This document shows, in pieces, positions 52,198 through 61,949 of a stretch of DNA of 64,000 bases; position 1 is the stretch's first letter, and each line of letters opens with the position of its first letter. Source of the stretch: Chloroflexota bacterium (GTDB taxonomy: Bacteria > Chloroflexota > Dehalococcoidia > DSTF01 > RBG-16-68-14). The notes under the pieces were generated by a model, which ran no database searches, was not told the DNA's origin, and saw nothing but the letters and a program-made list of their open reading frames with translations. The DNA lies in NCBI GenBank assembly GCA_029262675.1, contig JAJCYW010000020.1, positions 202,107 through 266,106 on the forward strand, in the 5' to 3' direction. Both the position numbers and the translations under genes were made by a program.

Positions 52198-52470
52198 ATG
52201 CGGCTGGTCGGCGATGTGAAATGCTATCACTGTGGCCACGTCAGTGGCCAGATTGAAGCAACGCGTGAGGAAGGTCTCGAGGTTCAGTCGTTCAAGCCCA
52301 GAGACGGCTACAAGGGCAAGAAGCCGGCAGCCGGTGAGAAGCTGCGCTGCGAGCGCTGCACCGGCCCTGTGTTTCTTGAAGACCTGCGAGAGGCGCCGCT
52401 GGAACCGTTGGCGATCGACCTGGCGGCGGCGCGCAAGCTGCGGCGGCCGAAGCGCGGCAAAGCGGCTTAG
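52198..52470 (+). CDS. Hypothetical zinc-binding protein (two CxxC)
   Basis: MRLVGDVKCYHCGHVSGQIEATREEG...LRCERCTGPVFLEDL. Confidence 0.7.
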   Translation: MRLVGDVKCYHCGHVSGQIEATREEGLEVQSFKPRDGYKGKKPAAGEKLRCERCTGPVFLEDLREAPLEPLAIDLAAARKLRRPKRGKAA

Positions 52471-52710
52471 CACCACGCTGCCGCGATCTGCGTTTCGGCC
52501 AGATTTGTGCAGCGGGAAGCAATCACACAATGGGGCGCCTGGAAACCGGGCGCCCTGCCCTGTACCCGGATTCGATTGACCGCAACCACCGCCTGTGATA
52601 TACGGTTCAAGACGCTGACGGCATCCGGCCGGCGGCATTGACAGCGCGTGAGTGCGATAGGCTGTGCGACAGCCTACCACGCTTCAACTTGCGCCGACGG
52701 CAAGGAGCCG

Positions 52711-53475
52711 ATGAACGCACGACGTGTCCGAACGCTAACGGGGGTTGCGCTGGCCGTTGCCCTTGCGACGCTACTCGCCGGCTGCGGCGCGTTTGGCGGA
52801 GACCAAAATACGTTCAACCCGGGCGGCGACGTCGCGGAACGTCAGCGCGACCTCTTTCTCCTCGGCCTTTGGCCCGCGATCGTGATCCTAATGGGCGTCC
52901 TCACGGCCGTCGTTTACATCGTGGTTCGGTTTCGCCGTCGTGAAGGCGACGAGATGCCCAAGCAGGTCCACGGCAACAACAGGCTCGAAATCGCGTGGAC
53001 GATCGCGCCGCTCTTCCTCCTCGCCTTCATCGCCGTACCGACGGTCGATGGCATTATCGATCTAGGCCGCGCTGCTGACGACGATGCGCTGCACGTGCGC
53101 GTCGTCGCGTTCCAGTGGGACTGGCGCTTTCAGTACCTTGACGCTGAGTACGCGGACGCCGACGGCAACCCGTTGACGGTGCCTGACCTCTACATCCCCG
53201 TCGACCGTCAAATCGGCGTTGAGCTCCAGGCCGGCCTCAACGCCGCGGCGACCGACGTCATCCATAGCTTCTGGGTGCCGAAGCTGGCTGGCAAGCAAGA
53301 CGTGATGCCGGGCAGAACGAACAGGATGTGGTTCAACGCCACGGAAGCCGGCGTCTACTCCGGTCAGTGCGCGGAGTTCTGCGGCATCGGTCACGCCGTC
53401 ATGAAGTTTACCGTTACGGCTGTCGAGCCAGCCGAGTTCGAATCGTGGGCAGAGGAGCAACTGGCAGGCCAGTAG
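52711..53475 (+). CDS. coxB: Cytochrome c oxidase subunit II
   Basis: HGNNRLEIAWTIAPLFLLAFIAVPTV; CuA motif GQCAEFCGIGHAVMKF. Confidence 0.96.
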   Translation: MNARRVRTLTGVALAVALATLLAGCGAFGGDQNTFNPGGDVAERQRDLFLLGLWPAIVILMGVLTAVVYIVVRFRRREGDEMPKQVHGNNRLEIAWTIAPLFLLAFIAVPTVDGIIDLGRAADDDALHVRVVAFQWDWRFQYLDAEYADADGNPLTVPDLYIPVDRQIGVELQAGLNAAATDVIHSFWVPKLAGKQDVMPGRTNRMWFNATEAGVYSGQCAEFCGIGHAVMKFTVTAVEPAEFESWAEEQLAGQ

Positions 53476-53519
53476 GCATAGGCCTGCAGGGCATTCAACC
53501 GCCGTTAGAGGAGTCTAAG

Positions 53520-55454
53520 ATGTCAGGAGCAGTGATCGGACAGCAGCGCCCAACGATTGGGGAAGCGCTGCGCCGCATTCGCTTAGAGGCCGCGACCTAT
53601 CACGGCGTCTGGAGCTGGATCGCAACGGTCGATCACAAACGCATTGGACTGATGTATGGCGCCACGGCGTTCGTGTTCTTCCTTGTTGGCGGCGTAGAAG
53701 CGCTGATCATCAGGCTGCAGCTGGCGCGGCCGGATGCGTCGCTCGTCGACCCCGACCAGTTTAACCGGCTGTTCACGATGCACGGCACGACGATGGTATT
53801 CCTCGTCGTCATGCCGCTCAGCGCCGCGTTCTTCAATCTGCTCGTCCCGCTCATGATCGGCGCGCGAGACGTCGCCTTTCCCCGTCTGAACGCCTTCAGC
53901 TACTGGGTGTTCCTCACGGGCGGTCTCTTCATGACAGCCAGCTTCTTCACGGGCAACCCCGCGGGCGCCTTCTTCGAGGGCCACCTGGGCGCGCCGGACG
54001 GCGGTTGGTTCGGCTACGCGCCTCTCACGTCGACGCAGTTCTCACAGGGCACAGGCATCGACTTCTGGGCGTTTGGCTTGCTGATCCTCGGCGTCTCGTC
54101 CATGGCTGGTGGTTTCAACTTCATCGTCACCATCATCAACATGCGGGCTCCTGGTATGACACTCTTTCGCATGCCGGTCTTCGTGTGGATGACCCTGGCG
54201 ACGTCGTTCTTGATCATCTTCGCCATGCCGATCATCACGGTCGCCCTGTTCCAACTGCTGTTCGACCGGCTCTTCGGCGGCGTCTTCTTTAGCGTCGCCG
54301 ACGGCGGGACGCCGTTGCTGTGGCAGCATATGTTCTGGCTCTTCGGCCATCCGGAGGTCTACATCCTGATCTTGCCGGCGATGGGCATCGTGTCGGAGAT
54401 CCTGCCGACGTTTTCGCGAAAGCCGCTCTTCGGATACCCGTTTGTTGTGTTCTCCGGCCTTGCCATCGCGTTCATGAGCTGGGGCGTCTGGGCGCACCAC
54501 ATGTACACCACGGGCCTCGGTACAACGGCGAACGCTGCCTTCGGCGTCGCGACGATTCTCATCTCGGTGCCTACGGGCATCAAGATCTTCAACTGGTTGG
54601 GCACGATGTGGGGGGGATCTATCAAGATCAATACGCCGCTATTGTTCTCAGTCGGCTTTATCGCGATGTTTACAATCGGCGGGTTAACGGGTGTGATGCA
54701 TTCCATGGTCCCGTCTGACTACCAGCAGCAAGACACGTACTTCGTCGTTGCGCACTTCCATCAGGTGCTTGTCGGCGGTGCCCTCTTCGGCCTCTTCGGC
54801 GGTATCTACTACTGGTTCCCGAAATTCTCCGGCAGGCTGCTCAACGAGAAGTGGGGTCAACTACACTTTTGGACAATGTTCGTCGGATTCAACCTGACGT
54901 TCCAGCCGATGATGATTCTCGGTCTGCTCGGCATGCCGCGCCGCATCTCCAGCTACTCGGACGGACTAGGCTGGGGTTTCTGGAACATGATGGCGACGGC
55001 CGGGGCCTTCCTCATCGCCTTCTCCGTGGTGGCGTTCATTGTGAACGTTGTGGTCAGCATGCGAAGTAGGGAGCGCGTAGGCGGCGACCCCTGGGACGGC
55101 CGCACGCTGGAGTGGGCGATTCCTTCCCCGCCGCCGGCCTACAACTTCGCCACGATTCCGACCGTGAAGGCGCTGGACGACTTCTGGAACACCAAGTACG
55201 TAGAGAACGAGGCGGGCATACCCGTTCCCGTCGTCGCCGACGGAGCGAACGGCGACGACGAAGAGGACGCTGGCCACGGCATCCATCTGCCGTCGCCGTC
55301 CGTGCTGCCGCTAATCGCTGCGCTGGGTCCGGTCTTCATCGCGACGGGATTTATCTACCATGGCAACCCATGGCTGCTGCCGCTCATTCCGGTAGGGGCC
55401 GTCACAACGCTCGTTGGCCTCTATGGCTGGGCGTTGGAACCGGTAACGGAGTAA
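53520..55454 (+). CDS. coxA: Cytochrome c oxidase subunit I
   Basis: WLFGHPEVYILILPAMGIVSEILPTFSRKPLFGY; VWAHHMYTTGL; DTYFVVAHFHQVLVGG. Confidence 0.98.
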   Translation: MSGAVIGQQRPTIGEALRRIRLEAATYHGVWSWIATVDHKRIGLMYGATAFVFFLVGGVEALIIRLQLARPDASLVDPDQFNRLFTMHGTTMVFLVVMPLSAAFFNLLVPLMIGARDVAFPRLNAFSYWVFLTGGLFMTASFFTGNPAGAFFEGHLGAPDGGWFGYAPLTSTQFSQGTGIDFWAFGLLILGVSSMAGGFNFIVTIINMRAPGMTLFRMPVFVWMTLATSFLIIFAMPIITVALFQLLFDRLFGGVFFSVADGGTPLLWQHMFWLFGHPEVYILILPAMGIVSEILPTFSRKPLFGYPFVVFSGLAIAFMSWGVWAHHMYTTGLGTTANAAFGVATILISVPTGIKIFNWLGTMWGGSIKINTPLLFSVGFIAMFTIGGLTGVMHSMVPSDYQQQDTYFVVAHFHQVLVGGALFGLFGGIYYWFPKFSGRLLNEKWGQLHFWTMFVGFNLTFQPMMILGLLGMPRRISSYSDGLGWGFWNMMATAGAFLIAFSVVAFIVNVVVSMRSRERVGGDPWDGRTLEWAIPSPPPAYNFATIPTVKALDDFWNTKYVENEAGIPVPVVADGANGDDEEDAGHGIHLPSPSVLPLIAALGPVFIATGFIYHGNPWLLPLIPVGAVTTLVGLYGWALEPVTE

Positions 55455-55461
55455 ACCTGAC

Positions 55462-56088
55462 GTGCAACACGCGCCTACGATAGACCCCGGCCACGAAACG
55501 TCGACGGGCATCGACAACCGAAAGCTGTTGATGTGGCTCTTCCTGGCATCGGAGGTCCTCTTCTTCGGCGGGCTGATCGGTACCTACCTGCTCTATCGCA
55601 ACAGTAGCGTCGCCCCTCCGTGTCCGACGGATTGCGTGTTCGACGGCGTAACCTACCAAGGCCTGTTCGATATCCCGTTCACTTCAATCAGCGCCTTCGT
55701 GCTGCTGATGAGCAGTGTCACCATGGTGCTGGCGCTGGCCGCGATTCAGCGCAACAACAAGCGTGGGCTGGGCATCTGGCTGCTGGCGACGGCGCTGCTG
55801 GGGATGACCTTCCTGGCCGGCCAGGCGTTCGAGTTCACCGAGTTCTACCATGAAGGGTTGACGCTGAACACGAACCTGTTTGGCACAACCTTCTTCGTGC
55901 TGACGGGGTTCCATGGCGCTCACGTCTCGGTAGGTGTGCTACTGCTCGTCTCGATGTTCATCGTCTCCCAGAGAAACGATTGGACGAAGGAGCATAGCCT
56001 CAACGTAGAACTCCTCGGCCTCTACTGGCACTTCGTTGACATAGTCTGGATCGTAATCTTCACGCTGGTCTACCTGATCCAGACGTAG
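55462..56088 (+). CDS. coxC: Cytochrome c oxidase subunit III (GTG start)
   Basis: LLMWLFLASEVLFFGGLIGTYLLYR; EFTEFYHEGL; FHGAHVSVGVLLL; YWHFVDIVWIVIFTLVYL. Confidence 0.95.
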   Translation: MQHAPTIDPGHETSTGIDNRKLLMWLFLASEVLFFGGLIGTYLLYRNSSVAPPCPTDCVFDGVTYQGLFDIPFTSISAFVLLMSSVTMVLALAAIQRNNKRGLGIWLLATALLGMTFLAGQAFEFTEFYHEGLTLNTNLFGTTFFVLTGFHGAHVSVGVLLLVSMFIVSQRNDWTKEHSLNVELLGLYWHFVDIVWIVIFTLVYLIQT

Positions 56089-56110
56089 GCAGATAGCAGG
56101 AGCGAGAAGT

Positions 56111-56575
56111 TTGGAACTTGCAGCGCTCGTATTGGCAACAGGCGTAAAGGCCTTCTTCCAGAGCCCGGCCTATGTGATCGGCGTACCGCTCGTCGCCGTC
56201 GGTGGCCTGGCGCTGATGCTGGCGTTGACGCCCTTCGAACTGCGCTGGCCGGCGCCGATCCGCGAATCGGACTTGCCCGTGCTGGACGATCCGCCGGAAG
56301 GCCACCCGGACGCGTCTGAATACGTTAAGGTTGGCGTTTTCCTGGCCGTTGTCACGGCCGTAGAGGTGGCCTTGTACTACCTCGACCTCGCCGAAGGTGC
56401 GCTGCTCGGGCTGCTACTAGCGCTCTCGGCCCTGAAGTTCATTCTTGTCGTGATGTGGTTCATGCACCTCAAGTTTGACAACCGGCTCTTCTCGACCATG
56501 TTCACCGGCGGCATGATTCTCGTCCTCGCCCTGTTCACAATTGTTCTCGCGACGCTCGGCTCGAGCCTGGTCTAG
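56111..56575 (+). CDS. Cytochrome c oxidase subunit IV-like (TTG start)
   Basis: Small TM protein after coxC: KVGVFLAVVTAVEVALYYLDL...LKFILVVMWFMHLKFDN. Confidence 0.88.
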   Translation: MELAALVLATGVKAFFQSPAYVIGVPLVAVGGLALMLALTPFELRWPAPIRESDLPVLDDPPEGHPDASEYVKVGVFLAVVTAVEVALYYLDLAEGALLGLLLALSALKFILVVMWFMHLKFDNRLFSTMFTGGMILVLALFTIVLATLGSSLV

Positions 56576-56599
56576 GGCTCTCCCACTCCGAGGCGTCCT

Positions 56600-57466
56600 A
56601 TGCTGTCTCTACTGCACATCGGTGGATACGAGTGGCTGGACTGGAACGCCCATCCCGATATCGTCGCCATCTGCGCGCTGATCGAGGCGGCCTACCTCTA
56701 TACGGTGACCTACTTGGGACGGCAGATCTCAGACAGCGGTCGAGTGAAGCTCAGCCAAGTACTGCTCTTCACCACGGGCGTTGTCGTGATGTACCTGGCG
56801 ACGGGTTCGCCGCTCCACGGACTAGGCGAGGGGTACCTGCTAACGGCGCACATGCTCCAGCATCTGTTGCTGACGCTTGTCGCTGCGCCGCTGCTGCTGG
56901 CGGGCGTGCCGGGCTGGGTCTGGCAAGCGATCCTGCGTACGCCGGGCACGATGCCCGTGGCCCGCATCATCACGATGCCCATCGTCGCCTTCGCGATGTT
57001 CAACGCTGCGCTGCTCTTGTTTCATTTGCCGCCGACGATCGATTTGCAGCTCCGCGTGCATTCGTTCCACCTCTTCGCTCACGTCGCGCTGACGGCCGCC
57101 GGTTTGCTTATGTGGTGGCCGATCCTAAGCCCCCTGAAGGAGCTGCCGCGACTCTCGGAGCCGGTGCAGATGGGCTACCTCTTCATGCAGTCGCTGCTGC
57201 CGGCGGTGATGGCGTCGTTCATCACGTTCGCTGACACGGTTGTCTACGACTACTATGCGGATGTGCCCAGGATCTGGGGTTGGACGGCCGTCGAAGACCA
57301 ACAGATCGCCGGTGGGCTGATGAAGATGATGGGTACCCTCATCCTCTGGTCATACATGACCGTGGTCTTCTTCCGTTGGTACGCTCGCGTCGAGCGCGAA
57401 GAGCGGGAGTCTCTCGTGCACGAGGCCGAGGCCGAGCTACGGGAGGCGGGCGCTGAGGGCGGTTAG
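56600..57466 (+). CDS. ctaG: caa3-type oxidase assembly protein CtaG
   Basis: GYLLTAHMLQHLLLTLVAAPLLLAGVPGWVW; 7-TM-like. Confidence 0.92.
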   Translation: MLSLLHIGGYEWLDWNAHPDIVAICALIEAAYLYTVTYLGRQISDSGRVKLSQVLLFTTGVVVMYLATGSPLHGLGEGYLLTAHMLQHLLLTLVAAPLLLAGVPGWVWQAILRTPGTMPVARIITMPIVAFAMFNAALLLFHLPPTIDLQLRVHSFHLFAHVALTAAGLLMWWPILSPLKELPRLSEPVQMGYLFMQSLLPAVMASFITFADTVVYDYYADVPRIWGWTAVEDQQIAGGLMKMMGTLILWSYMTVVFFRWYARVEREERESLVHEAEAELREAGAEGG

Positions 57467-57514
57467 CGAATATCCGCCGCTCTCGTCGTTTCTGGCGCCG
57501 CTGGCCCGACGCAG

Positions 57515-57540
57515 TACAACCCTCGTCGCCGAGGGTTGTA
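57515..57540. terminator. Convergent hairpin terminator
   Basis: TACAACCCTCG-TCGC-CGAGGGTTGTA, 11-bp stem between convergent genes. Confidence 0.75.
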
Positions 57541-57573
57541 TCGTGTTCTCCGAGTATGTTAGGGGTCTTCCCG

Positions 57574-58296
57574 CTATTCGACGGTGAAGGCCGCGTACAT
57601 ACCGGCCCCGTAGTGTCCAACGATGTTGCAGATCAGGACGTAGTTGCCGGATTCCAGTGAGACGGCGACGTCTTTCGACTCGCCGCCGACCAGCTCGGCC
57701 ACAGAGGCAACGACGTTTACCTCGTCCTCGTTGACCATGAAGCCCGTGTCGTCCAGCGGCAGTTCGTCGACGGGCAGGTCGGTGAATACCACGCGCAGGT
57801 TATGGATAAGCCCGCCATCGTTGCTGACAGAAAGCGTCTCAGGCGCGCTGGCAGAGGCCGGTGACACTTCGATGGCCCAGTTTGGGTCCTGGAGGCTCAC
57901 AAGCACGCTGCCTGCCGGCGCCGGCGTGCCGTCCGCGGGCGTTTCTATAGGTGTCTCCACGAGCGTCCCCTCGCCCTCTTCATGCACTGCCGCCCAGACG
58001 GCGCCACCGGTTAGCGCAGCGACGGCGACCGCGCCGATCATGGCCACTTGCCACGGCTGCGCCCGGCGATTGCTGAAGAGGTACCAGGCCGCGAAGAGAA
58101 TGAAGAGCGAAACGCCCAGCGCCAGCGGCGTCGCCATCGTTACGTCGCCTATGCTGACTTCGTTTAGCTCAAGATAGACGCGGGAGAGGCCGTAGATAAC
58201 GAGCACCGCGAACAGAAACGCGATGGTAGGTACCAGCAGCGGGAGGACCAGGCGGCCGTGTACTTCCGGTTCTTCGCCGTTGTGTTCGTCAGCCAT
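57574..58296 (-). CDS. Membrane-anchored cupredoxin (blue copper) domain protein
   Basis: C-terminal ligand pattern IHNLRV...YVLICNIVGHYGAGMYAAFTV (His, Cys, His, Met). Confidence 0.88.
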   Translation of the reverse strand: MADEHNGEEPEVHGRLVLPLLVPTIAFLFAVLVIYGLSRVYLELNEVSIGDVTMATPLALGVSLFILFAAWYLFSNRRAQPWQVAMIGAVAVAALTGGAVWAAVHEEGEGTLVETPIETPADGTPAPAGSVLVSLQDPNWAIEVSPASASAPETLSVSNDGGLIHNLRVVFTDLPVDELPLDDTGFMVNEDEVNVVASVAELVGGESKDVAVSLESGNYVLICNIVGHYGAGMYAAFTVE

Positions 58297-58333
58297 AACT
58301 TGTATCTGATATCACGAGGACCGGATACGGTCA

Positions 58334-58396
58334 AGCGAGAGGCTCGCTGGTAGACGCGAAGCTCGTTGGCAAACGAGAGGCTCGTTCGCAAACGAG
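58334..58396. repeat. Array of short dyads in the cupredoxin/ctaA divergent region
   Basis: AGCGAG-AGG-CTCGCT (58334..58348), then CTCGTT-GGCA-AACGAG (58362..58377), AGG, CTCGTT-CGCA-AACGAG (58381..58396). Confidence 0.85.
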
Positions 58397-58483
58397 CCGT
58401 CCGCTTTCGCCGGCAGAGTGCACCTGGTATAGTCCTTGTACCTTGAATCACAATCTTAAGACAGTGACGGAAGGCAACTGCAC

Positions 58484-59518
58484 GTGATGAGAGCCGGCTC
58501 GGCGGCAGAGCAGGCGGTGTCTGGCGCCTGGCCGCTGAGGCGGGGCTTCGGCGTTCTCAGCGTCCTGACTGTGGTGACCACGTACGCGCTCATCGTACTG
58601 GGCGGCGTCGTTCGCGCGACCGGGTCGGGCGACGCCTGTCCGGACTGGCCGCGCTGTCACGGACAGCTCATCCCACCGTTTGAGACGGCCGTAATGATCG
58701 AATTCTCGCACCGGCTGCTGGCGTCCGCCGTCGGCTTCCTCGTGCTCGCGGTCGCGATCATAGCCTGGCGTCACCGCAAGGACTATCCGATCGTCGCGTG
58801 GGCGGGACTGACGGCGGTGGCGATGGTGATCGGCCAGATCATCCTCGGTGGCCTGACAGTGCTGAACGAACTGCCGGCGAACCTCGTCATGGCGCATTTG
58901 GCGATGGCCTCCGTGTTGCTGGCGGTGCTTATCGTCATCACCTTCTCCGTCGTCGTGCCGCCGTTGAAGGCGGCGGACGCCGTCGGCTTCCAGTCATATG
59001 CCTTCCGCAACCAGTTAATCGTCGTCGCTCTCGCGATGCTCGCGCTCATGCTCACCGGCTCCTACGTCGCCGGAAGCGGTGCGAGCCTGGCGTACCGCGA
59101 TTGGCCGCTCTTCGATGGCGCGCTCTGGCCGGACGGCGGACGGTTGGCGGTGATCCACGCGACGCACCGCTTCTCCGTCCTGGCCGTCGGCCTCCTCGTC
59201 GCCTATGTGGCCGCGAAGGCTTGGCGCTCCCATGCGGACGACCGGCCGGTCTTGCTTGGAGCGCTCTTCGCGCTTACGCTCTACGTTGCGCAGGCGATGG
59301 TCGGAGCGGCCAACATCTGGACGGTGCTTCAAGCCTGGGCCATCGCGATGCACCTAGCATTGGCGGCGTTGCTATGGGCGACGCTGGTTACGATCGCGCT
59401 GTTCGCCCACCGCTCCGCACAGGTCGCCGCGGTGGACACTCGCGAAAACGAAGCGCCGAACCGGCAGGCGCGCGAAAAGAGGGGATCGACTGCGGTACCG
59501 GCCGTGGAATCGTCGTAG
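58484..59518 (+). CDS. ctaA: Heme A synthase (COX15/CtaA)
   Basis: GGVVRATGSGDACPDWPRCHGQLIPPFE; IEFSHRLLAS; IHATHRFSVL. Confidence 0.96.
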   Translation: MMRAGSAAEQAVSGAWPLRRGFGVLSVLTVVTTYALIVLGGVVRATGSGDACPDWPRCHGQLIPPFETAVMIEFSHRLLASAVGFLVLAVAIIAWRHRKDYPIVAWAGLTAVAMVIGQIILGGLTVLNELPANLVMAHLAMASVLLAVLIVITFSVVVPPLKAADAVGFQSYAFRNQLIVVALAMLALMLTGSYVAGSGASLAYRDWPLFDGALWPDGGRLAVIHATHRFSVLAVGLLVAYVAAKAWRSHADDRPVLLGALFALTLYVAQAMVGAANIWTVLQAWAIAMHLALAALLWATLVTIALFAHRSAQVAAVDTRENEAPNRQAREKRGSTAVPAVESS

Positions 59519-59530
59519 AATGGGTTTGAG

Positions 59531-60475
59531 ATGCTAAGACAGGACGCAGTGGCGCAGCCCGTGCAACTGACGCAGGCGCAGGCGGCAGACGCGGCCCCGG
59601 CGCGTGGCCTGCGCGCGATCGCCGCCGACTACCTGGCGCTGACAAAGCCCCGCATCGTCGGGCTGCTGCTGATCACGACGATCCCCGCCATGATCGTGGC
59701 GGAGGAGGGCTGGCCTTCGGTCTGGCTAGTGCTGCTGACGCTGATCGGCGGGACGCTGTCCGCGGCCGGAGCCAACGCGATCAACTGCTACGTTGACCGC
59801 GACATCGACGGCCTGATGAACAGGACGAAGAACCGGCCGCTGCCGGACGGGCGCATAGAACCGCGGTGGGCCCTGACGTTCGGAATCGGCCTCGGCATCG
59901 CGGGGTTCGCTGTCCTAGCGGCCACCGTCAATATGGCGAGCGCGCTGCTGGCGACGTCGGCTCTCGGCTTCTACGTCATCATCTACACGGTCTGGCTGAA
60001 GCGGACCACCACGCAGAACATCGTCATCGGAGGCGCGGCGGGCGCCATGCCGCCGATGATCGGCTGGGCCGCCGTGACCGGCAGCGTCGAATGGCCGGCC
60101 GTGGCGTTATTCCTTATCGTCTTCCTTTGGACGCCGGCCCACTTCTGGGCGATTGCGCTGCGCTACCAGTCCGACTACGAGCGCGCGTCCGTCCCCATGC
60201 TGCCCGTTGTCAGCGGAGCGAGGGAGACCGGCCGGCAGATCCTGCTCTACAGCGTCGCTCTTGTCGGCGCCAGTCTGCTGTTCTGGCTGGTCGCGGATGC
60301 GGGGCCCCTTTATCTCGCCGCCGCGTCATTACTCGGCGCGGGCTTTCTCCTCTATGCCTATCGCCTCTGGCGCGAGCCGGGGCAGCGCACCAGCAAAGCG
60401 CTCTTTCTCTACTCGCTGCCGTACCTTGCCTTGCTCTTCATCGCTGTCGGCGTCGACCAGTTCGTCCGCTTGTAG
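59531..60475 (+). CDS. ctaB: Protoheme IX farnesyltransferase (COX10/CtaB)
   Basis: LTKPRIVGLLLITTIPAM; NAINCYVDRDIDGLMNRTKNRPLP; WTPAHFWAIALRYQSDYERASVPMLPVV. Confidence 0.97.
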   Translation: MLRQDAVAQPVQLTQAQAADAAPARGLRAIAADYLALTKPRIVGLLLITTIPAMIVAEEGWPSVWLVLLTLIGGTLSAAGANAINCYVDRDIDGLMNRTKNRPLPDGRIEPRWALTFGIGLGIAGFAVLAATVNMASALLATSALGFYVIIYTVWLKRTTTQNIVIGGAAGAMPPMIGWAAVTGSVEWPAVALFLIVFLWTPAHFWAIALRYQSDYERASVPMLPVVSGARETGRQILLYSVALVGASLLFWLVADAGPLYLAAASLLGAGFLLYAYRLWREPGQRTSKALFLYSLPYLALLFIAVGVDQFVRL

Positions 60476-60484
60476 GCCAGCCCG

Positions 60485-60826
60485 ATGGGACTTCGCGTCC
60501 GCCACGCCCTGATCGTCTCCGCGGTTGTCCTCTGCGTCGTCGCCGGAGCGCTGGTGGCCGCCTGCAACGACGGCGATCGCTCCGTCACCGGCGTGATCAC
60601 TAACGTGGAGGCGCTCTCGCTGACGGAAGTCGATTCGTTCACCGTGCGCGGCAATAACGGCGAAACCATACTGTTCGGCGTTGATCCCGTGGCTGCTCTT
60701 GACTTCGAGCACGGGCTGGTACCAAGCCACCTGCGCGAGCACGCCCTCGCCGTGCAGGAGGTGACGGTCTCCTACTACGTCACGGACGATGACCGGTTCA
60801 TTGCGCTGAGAGTTGACCACGATTGA
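60485..60826 (+). CDS. Hypothetical lipoprotein
   Basis: Lipobox-like ALVAACNDG; 113 aa. Confidence 0.65.
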   Translation: MGLRVRHALIVSAVVLCVVAGALVAACNDGDRSVTGVITNVEALSLTEVDSFTVRGNNGETILFGVDPVAALDFEHGLVPSHLREHALAVQEVTVSYYVTDDDRFIALRVDHD

Positions 60827-60845
60827 CTTCGAAAGAGTGAAGCCC

Positions 60846-60887
60846 GAGTTTGCCGCGAGGTAAACTCGAAGCCGCCCGAAGGGCGGC
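60846..60887. repeat. Paired-hairpin element, copy A
   Basis: GAGTTT...AAACTC, then GCCGCCC-GAA-GGGCGGC. Confidence 0.88.
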
Positions 60888-60933
60888 CGTAAGACGTCTA
60901 ACCCGTTAAACAACGCAGCCAACAACGCAGCCG

Positions 60934-60975
60934 GAGTTGTCCGGCAGGACAACTCGAAGCCGCCCGAAGGGCGGC
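60934..60975. repeat. Paired-hairpin element, copy B
   Basis: GAGTTGTCC-GGCA-GGACAACTC, GAA linker, GCCGCCC-GAA-GGGCGGC; shares a 28-bp perfect direct repeat with copy A (60863..60890 = 60951..60978). Confidence 0.92.
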
Positions 60976-60977
60976 CG

Positions 60978-61922
60978 TTATCCGAGCACGTCGTCTATCG
61001 CGCGGCGAATCTCGTCGGCGCTCGCTGCCCCTTCAAATCGCGAGGCGATGATGCCGTCGCCATCGACGATGAAGACCCACGGCTCGGTCTGCAGACCCCA
61101 CTCCAGTACTGGCACTGTCGGGATGCGATTCTGGCCGCCCGACGGCAGGTCCTCCGTCAGCAGTTTGCCCTCGTCATCGAGCTCGAACGGCTCGATGTGG
61201 ATGAAGTCCACGCGGTCGGCGTAGGCGGGGCTGACTTCCTTGATCGTGTCGACAATCGGCCCGCAGAAGCGCGTGGCGCAGAACGCTGGTGTGGCGAAGA
61301 TGACGACGAGCGCCCGGTCGTTCTCGAGCGCCTCAGCCACGGTCAGTTCGTAGTACGAACGGTCCGGGTCCTCGTCCGTGCTGATGCGTGCAATGTTCGG
61401 TTCGCTCGCCAGGGTCCGGTTCAGGCTCGGCGGCGCCGGGTTGCCGACGCTGGGCGCGCTGCCGCGTTCGAGAACCGGGAACGTGAAGGCAACCATCTCC
61501 GTGTCGCCATCGCGGACGACGTCGGCCTCTGCCCGCCACTGGCCCGGGCTGTCGAAGTCTGCGTTGACGACGAAGAAGCCGGTCACGTCGGGAATCGCCC
61601 ACGTGAACCCCGCCTCCTCTTTAAGCTTCAGCTCGTCGCCGATGTAGAAGCGGAGTGTGACGCTGACGCCGGGCGCTTCGTGAATCGGCTCGTTGTTCTC
61701 GTCCGCCAGTCCGAACGCGAAGCGGTTGGGGCCGACGACGAGCTCTGAGTTGCCCGGGCTGGGCGCGATGCCCTGAACGATGTCGTCGCTGATGTCGTCG
61801 CCTTCGTCGTCTGAACTATAGCTGGTGAATACGACGGCTAGCACCGCCGCCAGTGCGATAGCTACGGCAGCGATCAGTAGGTTGCGCTTCAGCTCTAGCT
61901 TCAGATTAAGCATTAGCTTCAT
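60978..61922 (-). CDS. Thioredoxin-fold (Sco/TlpA-like) membrane-anchored protein
   Basis: ALVVIFATPAFCATRFCGPIVDTIKEV (CxxxxC), VDGDGIIASRFEG; N-terminal TM. Confidence 0.82.
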   Translation of the reverse strand: MKLMLNLKLELKRNLLIAAVAIALAAVLAVVFTSYSSDDEGDDISDDIVQGIAPSPGNSELVVGPNRFAFGLADENNEPIHEAPGVSVTLRFYIGDELKLKEEAGFTWAIPDVTGFFVVNADFDSPGQWRAEADVVRDGDTEMVAFTFPVLERGSAPSVGNPAPPSLNRTLASEPNIARISTDEDPDRSYYELTVAEALENDRALVVIFATPAFCATRFCGPIVDTIKEVSPAYADRVDFIHIEPFELDDEGKLLTEDLPSGGQNRIPTVPVLEWGLQTEPWVFIVDGDGIIASRFEGAASADEIRRAIDDVLG

Positions 61923-61949
61923 GGTTCGTCTCCTTAGCCTGGTCTATGC

